Positions 1 to 12,177 of a DNA stretch of 64,000 bases are shown here, in pieces. The translations under genes and the position numbers were made by a program. The stretch comes from Cephalotus follicularis (lineage: Eukaryota; Streptophyta; Magnoliopsida; Oxalidales; Cephalotaceae): the NCBI GenBank assembly GCA_001972305.1, contig BDDD01002120.1, positions 47,420-111,419 on the forward strand, read 5' to 3'. Positions within the stretch are counted from its first letter, which is position 1. The number at the start of each line of letters is the position of its first letter. The notes beneath the pieces were generated by a model. The model ran no database searches and was not told where the DNA came from. It was given only the letters and a program-made list of their open reading frames with translations.

Positions 1-74
1 ATGCACATGAAATATGAATGAAATTGATAATTGTATAAATCAATAGTGTATATGTACAACCAACAAGCCATATA

Positions 75-593
75 GTGACATACAGGGACATCCCTAACCT
101 AACAACTCCTAATGTGGCAGTAGGTATGGCCACTATCTCTGGAAAGGATGCTGTAGTTTTATGTGACACAGGATCTATTATTGCTCAAACTTTTGGTGTT
201 CACACTAACCGGGAGCTGAGTCCCTTAGATGTTAGCGTAGTAGTATCAATTCCTACGGGACAAACTTATTAGATAGATCAGGTGTATTTGAGTTGTGATG
301 TTATAATTGGAGGATAGAGATTCCCTGTAGATCTCATACTCTTTCATATCGAGTATGTCAATGTTATCCTCGGTATGGACTGGCTAATAGCTCATCGGGC
401 ATTGGTGGATTGTTTCAGGAGAGTGGTTACTTTACGTATGCCCGACGAGTCTAGTATGGACTTGGTGTGCGCACGACACATTGTGCCAATTAAAATAATT
501 TCAGTTATGGTAACACATAGGATTTTGCAAGCAGGTGGGCAAGGATATCTGGTTTATGTGGTAGACACTGGGATGTCTGCACCAGAGTATTAG
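75..593 (+). pseudogene. Retropepsin (protease) remnant, family A copy 1
   Basis: The reading frame, interrupted by stops at about 270 and 316, carries the aspartic-protease signature of gypsy elements. The active-site triad is seen as CDTGS at about 164-178, and the downstream ILGMDWL motif is at about 368-388. The segment between them keeps the usual gypsy spacing. The enzyme would process Gag-Pol inside the virus-like particle. The frame closes at 591-593, and the following sequence no longer resembles pol. Copy 2 has lost the segment between the CDTGS region and the last codons, so this copy is the more complete protease. Confidence 0.8.
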
Positions 594-1979
594 CGGGCCA
601 TAGTCTAGCTATTCTTGATGCCATAAGCTAGCAGGGCATGATGTATGCGACAAAGCACCTCTAATGAGTCAGAGGAACCATTTTAAGTTTCTTACATATG
701 TTCCAGGCAAAATGACAATAAAGAATTACTAATAGTGACGAAATGTTACTGGAGGTTCAGGCAATTAGCATAGCATGTCTCAGTTTGAGTGACAAACGAG
801 ACTTAGAGACATCAAAAGTTTAGAGATGGAATATAAACGAGATTCAACTTGGGTTATAAGTGTTCCATAGGACGTATCCCTTATAGATGACTTGATGATT
901 TAATTTTTTTTTTTAAGAAGTTAACATGGATTATTGAGGTTGGGAAGAGGTCAATCATTGGAACAATTTAAGTTTAGAAAAAAATATTAGGGAGCTTATG
1001 AGTAAGTGACCTATCTATGATTGCTGAATGAATAGATGTGAATTATTGTTAAGGAGAATTTAGTTATTGGCCATCCTTGCAAATGTATGGGGAGATGATG
1101 ATGTTTTGTCCAGCGGAGATTGCTTATTATTGATTTGTTGTAATGATTTTCTTGAGGACAAAGATTCAATAATGAATTGAAAATTATGAATTCCTTTAAA
1201 GATGTAATATTATAATTGAAGGATGGAGAGGAATAAAGATTTAGGAACTGAAACGAGTTTTATACGAGGAAGGTCATTATGTGAGGATCAATAGTAGAGA
1301 ATGAATGGTCGTATTAAGAATGAGTATTAGACATGAGATATTGATATCTGGATCTAAGACGACATGAATTTGCTTAAAGGTGCTAGGATGAATAACATAT
1401 TGAGAATTAAGGATTACGAGATGCATTTCATATATGTTCAATATGGAATAAAATGTCAGTTTGGAAGAATATGTGGAGTAAATTTTAATTACACAGATGA
1501 ATATGATGGTTTGATAAATTAGAAAGTTTTAGAGTTAAGAGTTAAACATATGTGATATTATATGGATTGAATTGGTGGATGGTCTCGTGAACAGGTTAGA
1601 AAGCACAGGGTGCTGTAGCGTTGTTTGTTATCCCCACCCATGTGGGACGTTGGGATGGAAGTTACATCGGTTTCCTTGTGTAGATGAGGTTGGCTTATGG
1701 TACGTTGGTTTAATAGAGCAGCAAATAATTATTAATGGACGTGTTGAGGATTTTGTGTCATGGACTTCAAGAATAGTTTGAATATTCGTCTAATGTTAAT
1801 CAAGTTTGCCTATAATAAAAGTTATTAGGGTAGTGACATGATACCCCTTTGAAATTGTAGTTTTATCCCAGCCAGCTTTGCTGAAATCTGTTACTCTATA
1901 GTTCATGCGGTTGATGTTGGTTGACTCCCATCAATTTCGACTCAAGTGTTTAGATGCCTTGGAGGCATACCGTTCACAA
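594..1979 (+). other. Non-pol module replacing RT/RNase H/integrase core, copy 1
   Basis: About 1.4 kb of AT-rich sequence lies where reverse transcriptase, RNase H and integrase should be. I could not recognise any protein domain on either strand. The longest frame, 1572-1781 (69 codons), is not preserved as an open frame in copy 2. The module is collinear with 7160-8500 at high similarity, including a T-run near 902 followed by 'gaagttaacatgg' and a block around 1620-1680. It could be degenerate spacer, a captured fragment or a cis-acting region kept by a non-autonomous element. Confidence 0.55.
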
Positions 1980-2223
1980 ACTTTTGTCTGTCAGGGTTAA
2001 CTAGGGAATGAGGCATTCTATACACTCGGTGTTGAAACTTCTTTATAGACAGCTTAAAGGAGATCTGCGTTTGTGCTGAGGATCTCCACGGCAATTGAGG
2101 ACCAAGACCATTCCATTGGTTAAGGTCTTATAGAGGATTTAGGCTGTAGAAGAGGCCACTTGGCAGCATGAGGATGAGATGAGAAAGCGTTACCCAGACC
2201 TCTTCGATAAAACATATGTGTGA
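1980..2223 (+). pseudogene. Integrase C-terminal tail, copy 1
   Basis: The last codons of a gypsy pol survive next to the LTR. The reading includes the IPLVKVL segment and the EEAT..HEDEM..RYPDLF motif typical of the chromodomain-like C-terminus of Tekay/Del-type integrases, ending in TGA at 2221-2223. Two in-frame TAG stops, one of them following KVL, break the frame where copy 2 reads VLWRNQ. The tail directs integration-site choice in intact relatives; here it is only a relic. Confidence 0.7.
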
Positions 2224-2258
2224 ATTTTGAGGACAAGATTCTAAAAATGGGAGGATAC

Positions 2259-5200
2259 TGTAATACCCCGTAACATAATTTGGAGTACAATTATTAAGTT
2301 TGCATGCTAATTATAAAAATTCGTACTTTGGCGTCAAACCAAACCAAGGCGGAGTAGAGCAAATTAGGCCAGGGCGGATCAGACCTGGTCTTGGTATAGC
2401 AGACCTTGTCTTGGATGAGTTGACCTGCTTTAGTATAGCAGACTTGCGGAGCAGTGCGGAGTGGACCTGCGTTAGTTGTAGTAGAGCAGATCAGTTCCTA
2501 GAGTCTGCTCGATATCATATTCGCTTGTCGGGTACTCTGCCAAGCACACCTGGGAGCTGCTAGGAAAAGGCACTGTACTTTTTTATAGGTTGCAGACTAC
2601 GCATATGTTGAGAATGGAAGGAAACCTCACAGACCTGCTCAGTGACTTTCGTTGAGCAGACCTGATGTACGTTGGGCAGGCATGGGAGTCGACTAGGAAG
2701 TAGGTGGAATTGAAGGACTGCTCTGGTGTGGTGAGCTTACCCTATGGCTAAGTCATGAAAATGGATTAAGCATTTTTAAGGCCCAAAAATTAGGCCCAAT
2801 TACTACATAAGTCCTGAATTATCTGGACTTTTCTCTAATTATCTCAAAGTTTCTAGACTGTTCATTCTTGAAACAAGTTTTAAGGTTTATAAAGAGGAAA
2901 CGAACGACATTCTCATTTTCTTGCTTGACCGAAGCATTCACTGCTTGTGAGCTCTCATTTTCTTCTAAATTTCTCCAAGAACTTCTTAAGGAATATAAGT
3001 GTGGAAGTGACTCATCTTTCACCCTTCTAACATAATATTGTAAGTTCCCTAAACTTTTGGTAATAGAATTTGAGATTTTATTAAGATGTTAACGCCATAT
3101 TATAGTTCTATGGTTTTAAAGAACGATAAATGGATGTTAGTAACCTTGTGAGATCATCACTTGATGCTAAGAAGATTTCGGTCTCTTAGGGATTTAAGGA
3201 AAGTTGATATTTATATTGAATGAAGGATTAAAGCCATTTAATCTTCCTAGGGTTAGAAGCATTTTGGCTTTGCAAGAAATCATGGTTTAGTGAGGTTGTT
3301 TAATGTAAATGATGATATGGTGTTGAGCTTGGATAGTAATTAGTAATGGTGGAGTTATTAGAAAGTGTAAAGCATTGACATCTAAGTTAATGGTAAGGTT
3401 ATCTAGTATCAAGGGTAACATGGGGAATATATCCTTTGTATGGAATATATATATCCACTATGTTCTTGTATAAGCATAGGAAAGATGCTTATTGAATATG
3501 TAATGTGATGGCTTTGTAGGCTTGGATCCAGTAGCTGATCCAGAGCAATCTGGGATTAGTCCGCCGTAGTTGCTTTCTTTAAATATGTAGGTGAGACATC
3601 CTCTTCCTTTTATTTCTTGAGACTCCTGCTAGATATGTGCCCTGTGTATTTGTATTATATGATGATTCGATCAGGATTTGAATCCGGTATGTCTTTTGTT
3701 AAGCATGTTCCTAGATTGTGATATGATTTACGAGCAAATAAGGCTCGGGCTCTGGGTGACTAGATCACCTTCCTATTTATGTATCATTGTGATTATGCTA
3801 TCGTACTTGTAGTCTGATGCTGGTACCTTGAGATATGTCACATATGATACCGATCGAAGGTGAGGTGTATGTATGATGCTCAACACTCCTTAGTAGGCTT
3901 ATTGTTTATGATGGGGTATTATGTCAGAACTACCCCCAGGTATCCATAACCTAGATCTGCAGCATACCGTTGGTCTATGATGGTATGCTGAGTGTGAGTG
4001 CAGTAGAGCTCCATTACTCACCTATCGGACCGTGTTGGTTATCAGATGATAGTGAGATGATACAAATGATATCCAGCCTGTGTGGCTGCTTAGATGATAC
4101 ATATAGCCTATGTGGCTACTCTGTGCCAGTGCATGAGGATGATGATATATAATTATGATATGAGATATGATGAGCTCAGGATATGAGATGAGATGATATA
4201 GAGATGTTTTTGCATGTAGGCCCCTCGGGCGATGGTAGGAGGGGACGGGCAGAGTAGTAAGTTCTGCGGGAGAGGTAGAGGGCTGTGCAGCGTAGTAGGC
4301 CCCTTGGGAAAGGGTAGGGTGGCATGCAGCGACATGTAGGCCCTCTTTAGACGGTGGGGTTCTACGTTGAGGCCTATAATGGGCTGATATGTGATGAGGG
4401 GGTTTTACCAGTATCCCCGGATTTTATGATTATTTGACCACATTTCTTTATCACGCATCGTATTCGTTGTTCTTTATATTTTATTGCATTATGATGGTTA
4501 TTGAGATTTTTTCAGTAAACTTTATTGTTGAGTTACAAGTTCCTTTCTTTTGGAGTCTCGTTGATGATATATTCATTTCCTGGCGTTATTTCACTTTGTT
4601 TATGGCTTTATATTTATTTCATTTTATTCTTGATTATGCCATATCATTTTTCTTCAGCGCATCCCTTTTTGGTATAGATGTAGTAGGGAATGACTTGTCC
4701 CAACTCACTTAGTCACTTAGACAAACCCCTTCTTATTTACATTTTTCAGTTGAGGTGGCAGAGAATGATCCACCTGATCCACCAGACCAGTAGCGCTTAA
4801 ATTTATTAAAGGTAGACCATGGGAGTCCAGGCACCATTCACTGGCAGAGTTGGCCAATAACACATGCATGCATGGGGACATATGGGAATTGTTAATATGT
4901 TCATATTTGATAACTGGAATTATTATGAGATGATATATTTGGAGTTTTAATCATTCTGGATAGTTATTATGGTAAAATAGAATATCTTAATTGATTATGA
5001 TATTACCTCTTGATTCCTCTTTCGGGGGTGAGAAAAAATATATATATCGTGGTTGAACTACTGATTTTTAGTAGTTCATTATAATGTTATGCTAGTCAAA
5101 GCTCGAAGAGCTCAAAGATGATAAGGCAGAGCTCGGATAATGGAAGGCAGAGCTCAGACTATGGAAGGCAGAGCTCCGAATGCCAAAGCAAACCTCATAG

Positions 5201-5574
5201 GAAGAGGTCAGAGCTCAAAGTCAAACCTCCTACACTGAAGGCAGACCTGAGATAAATAGACCAGAGGAAGAGGTCAGTCCTCGGTGCCTTGATGGCTGAC
5301 CTCAGAAATAGAGGCCGGAGGTAGAGATTAGAGCTTAAGCTCGATGGCAAACCTCAGGGGTAAAGGTCAGCCTTGGAGTAAAGAAGATTTGGCAAAGCAT
5401 GGAAAGATTAAGTAGACCTCGGTGCCTAGCGCCCTATTCTTCGCTAACACGTTGTTAGTGTATGTAGTTAGAATAGAGGTCAAGAACATGGAATAAGTCT
5501 GGATGAATTAAAGTTAAGTATAGTATGGCACGGCTCCTCTAGTGGGGTTAAGGCTTAGGGGACGGGTCGTGTCC
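2259..5574 (+). repeat. Gypsy LTR, family A copy 1 (3.3 kb), shared between two internal regions
   Basis: The LTR starts TGTAATACCCC straight after the polypurine tract and ends just before a primer binding site at 5579. It matches 8811-12177 almost throughout. Inside are an array of 'gcagacctg'-type motifs (about 2340-2660), a GC-rich minisatellite (4200-4380), the segment 'cacttagtcacttag' (about 4708) that recurs in other LTRs of this window, and a second array of 'gcagagctc' motifs (about 5095-5400). Its length is far above the usual few hundred to 1,500 bp. Because it sits between two internal regions it acts as 3' LTR of copy 1 and 5' LTR of copy 2, the signature of unequal recombination between elements. 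Confidence 0.85.
4200..4380 (+). repeat. GC-rich minisatellite in family A LTR
   Basis: About four degenerate units of roughly 35-40 bp, each reading 'gtaggccc-tcgg-gag-gg-taggg' followed by 'gcagcgtag' or similar. Matching arrays lie at 10,790-10,960 in the second LTR and, with different unit numbers, at 48,540-48,650 and 57,475-57,660 in the LTR inserted in the MULE. The surrounding sequence is AT-rich, so the GC-rich units stand out. Confidence 0.75.
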
Positions 5575-5578
5575 GTTT

Positions 5579-5590
5579 TTGTATCAGAGC
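5579..5590 (+). other. Primer binding site (initiator Met tRNA type)
   Basis: 'ttgtatcagagc' matches the plant initiator-Met tRNA complementary sequence TGGTATCAGAGC at 10 of 12 bases, directly downstream of the LTR. It fixes the plus orientation of the element. Confidence 0.75.
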
Positions 5591-5683
5591 GTAGGTTTGG
5601 GATTCTAAGGGATATGCATTCATGCATTGCATATAGATTATATGATGTATAGTGATATGTTGTTATTGCATTTGAAGGAAATT

Positions 5684-7170
5684 GTGCCTCGTGGTTGTGG
5701 TACAGGACGTGGCTGAGGTAGGGGTAGAGCAGCCCCTAGGCCACATGTGGATCAGGAAGTACCTCACGTGGAGCCTGAAGTGTAAGCAGACCCTGGAATG
5801 AGGGACAGGAGGCTCAATCGGAGCCAACAGCCGATATTCCAGCAACGTAGTATGCTGTACGTATACTACCACCACCTCCTCCTCCAGTAGGTACTGGTAG
5901 TCAATCAGAGTAGATGCAAGCAGTCTCATTGCTAGCTCAGGCATTGGGGACTGCTAGATCACATCCTTTATCGATATAGCGCATGCAGCGCTTAGGAGCT
6001 ACAACTTTTGAGGGGATTGGAGATCCTGCTGATACAGAGTCGTGGTTGAGCCAACTAGAGCGGATATTTGAACATATTGGGATTTCCGATGATACGAGAG
6101 TTGGTCATGCATCCTTCTTGATGGAAAATGGTGCTCTTCGCTGGTGGGAGGCCCATAGGGCTAGATATGAGGACCCAGCATAGATTACGTGGGAAATATT
6201 TAGACAAGAGTTTCGTCGGCATTTCTTTCCTCCCACATATGTCCAAGATAAATGGAGAGAGTTTATTTATCTGCGTAAAGGTAATATGATGGTGACGCAG
6301 TATGAGTATAGATTTATGGAGCTGTCCCATTATGCTCCTGCTTTAGTGGCAGACCAGTCCGAAAGGTGCCAGAAATTCTTAGATGGACTGAGACCGGAGA
6401 TAAGACATACAATAGCAGTCACTCATTGGACTGTCTTCGGAGATTTGGTGGAGTCTGCGAAGAGAGTAGAGCTGAGTATATCTGAGCAGAGGCTCCGACA
6501 GAATCAGGGTCAGAAACGACCTGCATCACGTTTTGAGCAGGGGGAGAGTTCTTCCAGGTGTCAGAGACGAGGGAGACCCATGCCTCCTAGCAGATCTACT
6601 GGCGGGTAGAGCTATAGATTGACCAGGACAGAAGGCCGGAGAGCAATCTCTCAGCAGTAGATGCAGACCTCAATCACCAGTGGTATGCGAGAGAGCTCTT
6701 ATCAGGGTCGCAGGCAGACCGGCACTAAAAGTGAAGAAGTTTCCTAGCAGCCACCTCAATGTAGGAAGTGTGGCCAGTTCCATTTTGGGGAGTGTCGTAT
6801 TGGGATACCGGGATGTTACAAATGTGGCCAGATAGGACATGTTATGAGATATTTTCTGCAACTTGCACCGCAGAGCACAGTAGCGGCACCGAAACCAGTC
6901 CCTACGAATAGACAGCTTACAGGCAAGGGGGCAGTTCATGCAGGGCAGCAGTCAGGCGTGCCGAGGAGCGGGACTACGACACCACTGGCTAGTACATCCT
7001 GAGCTGGCAGTGGCAGGTAGCCAGGTAGGCCTGCAGCGGCAGCCAAAGTATATGCTTTTTCCCGAGATGGGGCTTCGACAGCTCCTAATGTAGCAGTAGG
7101 TATGGCCACTATCTCATGAAAGGATGTTGTAGTTTTATTTGACACCAGAGTATTAGCGGGCCATAGCCTA
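5684..7170 (+). pseudogene. Gag (capsid, zinc knuckle) and truncated protease, family A copy 2
   Basis: The reading begins with an RG-rich stretch (from about 5684), then after a one-base frame change gives the retrotransposon-gag domain: the FEGIGDPADTESWL start at about 6007, the RWWEA motif at about 6140 and the YEYRFMELS block at about 6300. A zinc knuckle region follows at about 6757-6860 (CRKCG, then CYKCGQIGH). Stops at 6181, 6607, 6658 and 6745 are all TAG where CAG is expected, and another such TAG precedes the gag start at about 5911. The protease is reduced to the few codons up to VVLFDT; a deletion of about 400 bp relative to copy 1 joins 'gacac' to 'cagagtattag'. Gag would form the virus-like particle and package RNA. 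Confidence 0.85.
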
Positions 7171-8500
7171 GCTATTCTTGATGCCATAAGCTAGCAGGGT
7201 ATGATGTATGCGACAGAGCACCTCTAATGCGTCAGAGGAACCATTTTAGGATTCTAACATATGTTCCAGGAAAAATGACAACAATGAATTACTGACAGTG
7301 ATGAAGTGTTACTGGAGGTTCGAGCAATTAGCATAGTATGTCTCAGTTTGAGTGACAGACGAGACTTAGAGACATCAAAAGTTTAGAGATGGATTATAAA
7401 CGAGATTCAACTTGGGTTATAAGTTTTCCATAGGACGTATTCCTTATAGGTGACTTGATGATTTAAATTTTTTTTAAGAAGTTAACATGGATTATTGAGG
7501 TTGGGAAGAGATCAATCATTGGAACAATTTAAGTTTAGAAAAAAAAATATTATGGAGCTTATGAGTAAGAGACCTATCTATGATTGTTGAATGAATAGAT
7601 GTGAATTATTGTAAAGGAGAATTTAGTTATCGGCCATCCTTGGGAATGTATGGGGAGATGATGATGGTTTGTCCTGCAGAGATTGCTTATTATCAATTTT
7701 GTGTAATGATTTTGTTGAGGACAAAGATTCAGTAATGAATTGCAAATCATTAGTTATCGGCCTTCCTTGAAGGATGGAGAGGAATAAAGATTTACTAAGT
7801 GAAATGAGTTTTATACGAGGAAGCTCATCATGTGAGGATTAACAGTAGAGAATGAATGATCGTATTAAGAATGATTATTAGAGATGAGATATTAATATCT
7901 GGATCTAATATGACATGAATTTGCTTAGAGGTGCTAGGATGAATAACATATTGAGAATTAAGGTTTACGAGAAGAATTTCATATATGTTCAATATGGAAT
8001 AAAATGTCAATTTTGGATGAATATGTGGAGTAAATTTTAATTACATGGATGAATATGCAGGTTTGATAAATAAGAAAGTTTTAGAGTTAAGAGTTAAACA
8101 TATGTGATATTATATGGATTGAATTGGTGGAGGGTCTCGTGAACAGGTTAGAAAGCGCAGGGTACTGTAGCATTGTTTGTTATCCCGTCCCATGTGGGAC
8201 GTTGGGATGGAAGTTACATCGTTCTCGTTGTGTAGAGGAGGTTGGCGTATGGTATGCTGGCTTAATAGAGTAGCAAATAAATATTAAAGGGCATGCTGAG
8301 GATTTTGTGTCATGAACTTCAAGAATAGTTGGAATATTCTTCTAGTGTTAATCAACTATGTCGATAATAGAAGTTATTAGACTAGTGACATGATACCCGT
8401 TTGAAATTGTAGTTTTATCCCAACCATTTTTTCTGAATTCTGTTGCTCTGTAGTTTCGGCGGTTGATGCTGGTTAACTCCCAACAATTTCGATTCAAGTG
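7160..8500 (+). other. Non-pol module, copy 2
   Basis: Collinear with 594-1979 and again without any recognisable domain on either strand. A short deletion relative to copy 1 occurs near 7740-7765, where the sequence duplicates a 'gttatcggcc' phrase seen at 7626. The two copies differ by scattered point changes, so the module was already present before the array formed. Confidence 0.55.
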
Positions 8501-8505
8501 TTTAG

Positions 8506-8775
8506 ATGACTTGGAGGCATACCGTTCACAGACTTTTGTCTGTTAGGGTTAACAGAGGAATGAGGCATTCTATACACTCAGTGTTGAAACTTCTTTATAG
8601 ACATCTTAAAGGATATCTGCATTTGTGCTATGGATCTCCACGGCAGTTGAGGACCAAGATCATTCCATTGGTTAAGGTCTTGTGGAGGAATCAGGCTGTA
8701 GAAGAGGCCACCTAGGAGCGTGAGGATGAGATGAGAAAGCGTTACCCAGACCTCTTCGATAAAACATATGTGTGA
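8506..8775 (+). pseudogene. Integrase C-terminal tail, copy 2
   Basis: An open stretch with the gypsy pol ending: SPRQLRTK, IPLVKVLWRNQAVEEAT, then after a TAG the EDEM..RYPDLF motif and a terminal TGA at 8773-8775. The TAG sits where TGG is expected. This is the same remnant as in copy 1 with one less stop. The upstream part of the frame does not match integrase, so the recognisable homology starts at about 8630. Confidence 0.7.
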
Positions 8776-8810
8776 ATTTTGAGGACAAAATTCTAAAAAT
8801 GGGGGGATAC

Positions 8811-11800
8811 TGTAATACCCCGTAACATAATTTGGAGTATAATTATCAAGTTTGCATGCTAATTATAAAAATTCATACTTTGGCATCAAACCAGACCAGG
8901 GCGAAGTAGAGCAGGCTAGGCTAGAGCGGAGTAGACCTGGTCTTGAAGGAGCAGACCTGGTCTTGGAAGAGTAGACCTGCATTAGCATAGCAGACTTGCG
9001 GAGTAGTGCGGAGTAGTGCGGAGCAGACCTGCATTAGTTGTAGCGAAGCAGACCTGCGTTAGTTGTAGCAGAGCAGTTCCTAGAGTCTGCTTGACATCAT
9101 GTTCGCTTGTGGGGTACTCTGCCGAGCAGACCTGGGAGCTGCTAGGAAAAGGCACTGTACATGTTTATAGGTTGCAGACTACGCATATGTTGAGAATGGA
9201 AGGAAACCTCACAGACCTGCTCAATGACTTTCATTGAACAGACCTGATGTACATTGGGCAGACATGGGAGTCGACTAGGAAGTCGGTGGAATTGAAGGAC
9301 TGCTCTGAAGTGGTTAGCTTACCCTACAGCTAAGTCACGAAAATGGATTAAGCATTTTTAAGGCCCAAAAATTAGGCACAATGACTACATAAGTCCCGAA
9401 TTATCTGGACTTTTCTCTAATTATCTAAAAGTTTCTAAACTATTCATTCTTAAAACAAGTTATAAGGTTTATAAAGAGGAAACAAATGACATTCTCATTT
9501 TATTGCTTGACTGAAGCATTCACTCATTGTGAGCTCTCGTTTTCTTCTGCATTTCTCCAAGAACTTCTTAAGGAATATAAGTGTTGAAGTGACTCATCTT
9601 TCAATCTTCTAACATAATATTGTAAGCTCCCTAACCTTTTAGCAATAGAAGTTGAGATTTTATTAAGATGTTAATGCCATATGATAGTTCTATGGTTTTA
9701 AAGAACGATAACTGGATGTTAGTAACCTTGTGAGAACATCACTTGATGCTAAGAGGATTTTGGTCTCTTGGGGATTTAAGGAAAGTTGATATTTATATTG
9801 AATGAAGGGTTAAAGCCATTTAATCTTCCTAGGGTTAGAAGGATTCTGGCTTTGTGATAAATCATGGGTTAGTCAGGTTGTCTAACGTAAATGATGATAT
9901 AGTGTTGAGTTTGGATAGTAATTAGTAATGGTGGAGGTATTAGAAAGTCTAAAGTATTGAATTCTAAGTTAATGGTAAGGTTCTCTAGTATCAAGGGTAA
10001 CATGGGGAATATAGCCTTTGTAGGGCATATATATATCCACTAGCATAAGATGCTTATTGAATCTGTAATGTGTTGGCTTTGTAGACTTGGATCCAGTAGA
10101 TGATCCGGAGCAATCTGGGATTAGTACGCGGTAGTTGCTTTCGGTAAATTTGTGAGTGGGACATACCCTTCCTTTTATTTCTTGAGACTCCTGCTTGATA
10201 TGTTCCCGGTGTATTGGTATTATATGATGATTCGATCAGGATTTGAATCCCGTATGTCTTTTGTTGAGCATGTTCCTCGATTGTGATATGATTTACGAGC
10301 CAATAAGGCTCGGGCTATGGGTGACTAGGTCACCTTCCTATTTATGTATCATTGTGATTATGGTATCGTACTTGCACTCTAATGCTGGAACCTTGAAATA
10401 TGTCACATATGATACCGATCGAAGGTGAGGTGTACGTATGATGCTCAGCTCCCTTTAGCAGGCTCATTGTCTATGATGGGATGTTATGTGGGAACTGCCC
10501 CCGGGTATCTATAGCCTGGATCTGCAGCATACCGTTGGTCTATGATGGTATGCTGAGTGTGAGTGCAGCTGATCTCCGTTACTCACCTATCGGACAGTGT
10601 TGGTTATCAGATGATAGTGAGATGATACAGATGATTTCCAGTTTGTGTGCTGCCCAGCCTGTGTGACTGCTCAAATGATACATAGCCTATGTGGCTACTC
10701 TGCGCCCGTGCGTGACGATGATGATATATAATGAAGATATGAGATATGATGAGCTTAGGATATGAGATGAGATGATATAGAGATGTTTTTGCACGTAGGC
10801 TCCTCGGGCGAGGGTAGGAAGGGATATGCAGAGTAGTAGGCTCCTCCTTCGAGGGTTAGGGGGGTGTGCAGCGTAGTAGGCCCCTCGGGCAAGGATAGGG
10901 GGCATGCAGTGACACGTAGGCCCTCGGTAGAGGGTGGGGTTCTACGTTGAGGCCTGTAATGAGCTAATATGATATTATGAGGTTTTACCAGCATCCCTGA
11001 ATTTTATGATTATTTGAGCACATTTCTTGATCATGCATCATATTCGTAGTTCTTGATATTTTATTGCATTATGATGGTTATTGAGATTTGTTCAGTAAAC
11101 TTTATTGTTGAGTTACAAGTTCCTTTTTTTTGGAGTCTCGTTGATGATATATTCATTCCTTGGCGTTATTTCACTTTGTTTATGGCATTATATTTATTTC
11201 ACTTTATTCTTGATCATGCCATATCATTTTTTCTTCAGCGCATCCCGTTTTGGTATGGATGTAGTAGGGAATGACTTGTCCTAACTCACTTAGTCACTTA
11301 GACTAACCCCCTCTTATTTACATTTTTCAGTATAGGCGGCAGAGAACGATCCACCTGATCCACCAAACCATTAGCGCTTAAATTTATTAAAGGTAGACCA
11401 CGGAAGGCTAGGCACCATTCACTGGCAGAGTTGGCCAGTAACACATGCATGCATGGGGACATACGGGAATTGTTAATATGTTCATGTTTGATAACTGGAA
11501 TTATTATGAGATGATATATTTGGAGTATTAATTGTTCTGGATAGTTAATATGTTGAAATAGAATATCTTAATTGATTGTGATATTACCTGTTGATTCCTC
11601 CTTTGAGAGTGGAAAAATATATATGTTTTGTTCAACTGCAGATTTTTAGTAGTTCATTCCGATGTTATGCTAGTCAGAGCTCACAGAGCTGAAGGAAGAG
11701 TTCAAAGATGATAAGGTAGAGGTCGGACTATGGAAGTCAAGGTAGAGCTCGGATAATGTATGGCTGAGCTCAGAATATGGAAGGCAAAGCTCAGACTATG

Positions 11801-12177
11801 GAAGGCAGAGCTCCGAATTCCAGAGCTGACCTCAGAGGAAGAGGTCAGAGCTCAAAGCTCAGAGTCAAACCTCCTACACTGAAGGTAAACCTGGGAGGAA
11901 GAGACCAGAGGAAGAGGTCAGACCTCGGTGCCTTGATGGCAGACCTTGGAAGTAGAGGCCGGAGGTAGTGATCAAAGCTCAAGCTCAACGGTAGAGCTCA
12001 GGGGTAGAGGTCAGCCTTGGAGTAAAGAAGCTTAGGCAGAGCATGGAGGGATTAAGCAGACCTCGGCACTTAGCCCCCTATTCTTTGCTAACACGTTGTT
12101 GGTGTACGTAGTTAGAATAGAGGTCAAGATGGAATAGGTCTGGAAGAATTAAGGTTAAGTATAGTATGGCACGACTC
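8811..12177 (+). repeat. Gypsy LTR, family A copy 2 (3' end truncated)
   Basis: Starts TGTAATACCCC after the polypurine tract and follows the first LTR through all its landmarks, including the motif array (8890-9260), the minisatellite (10,790-10,960) and the GAGCTC array (11,670-12,060). Similarity stops at 'ggcacgactc' near 12,177, about 45 bp short of the expected end, so the terminal dinucleotide and any target duplication are missing. The small differences from the first LTR (substitutions, short indels, one added GAGCTC unit block) look like ordinary decay. Confidence 0.85.

Larger units (their letters stand above)
1..2258 (+). mobile_element. Ty3/gypsy internal region, family A copy 1 (5' truncated by window edge)
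   Basis: This is the 3' part of the internal domain of a gypsy element that continues off the left edge. It holds a decayed retropepsin segment, about 1.4 kb without recognisable pol, and the last codons of an integrase, then a purine-rich tract (about 2244-2255) directly before the LTR at 2259. From 594 on it is collinear with 7160-8810. Reverse transcriptase, RNase H and most of integrase are absent from both copies, so the deletion is a property of this family and not a local accident. The window therefore starts inside a tandem internal-LTR-internal-LTR array. Retropepsin and integrase tail identify the class; the exact lineage (Tekay/Del-like) is inferred. Confidence 0.85.
5575..8810 (+). 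mobile_element. Ty3/gypsy internal region, family A copy 2 (complete, non-autonomous)
   Basis: Bounded by a primer binding site at 5579-5590 and a polypurine tract at about 8794-8808. The order is gag, zinc knuckle, a truncated protease, the non-pol module, the integrase tail and then the 3' LTR. With the flanking LTRs (2259-5574 and 8811-12177) it is a recognisable element of about 9.9 kb, but it cannot have coded for its own reverse transcriptase or integrase core. Transposition would have needed enzymes from a related autonomous element. Confidence 0.85.

Noticed and set aside
1572..1781. 69-codon frame in the non-pol module
   Set aside because: Not preserved as an open frame in the collinear copy at 8130-8330.
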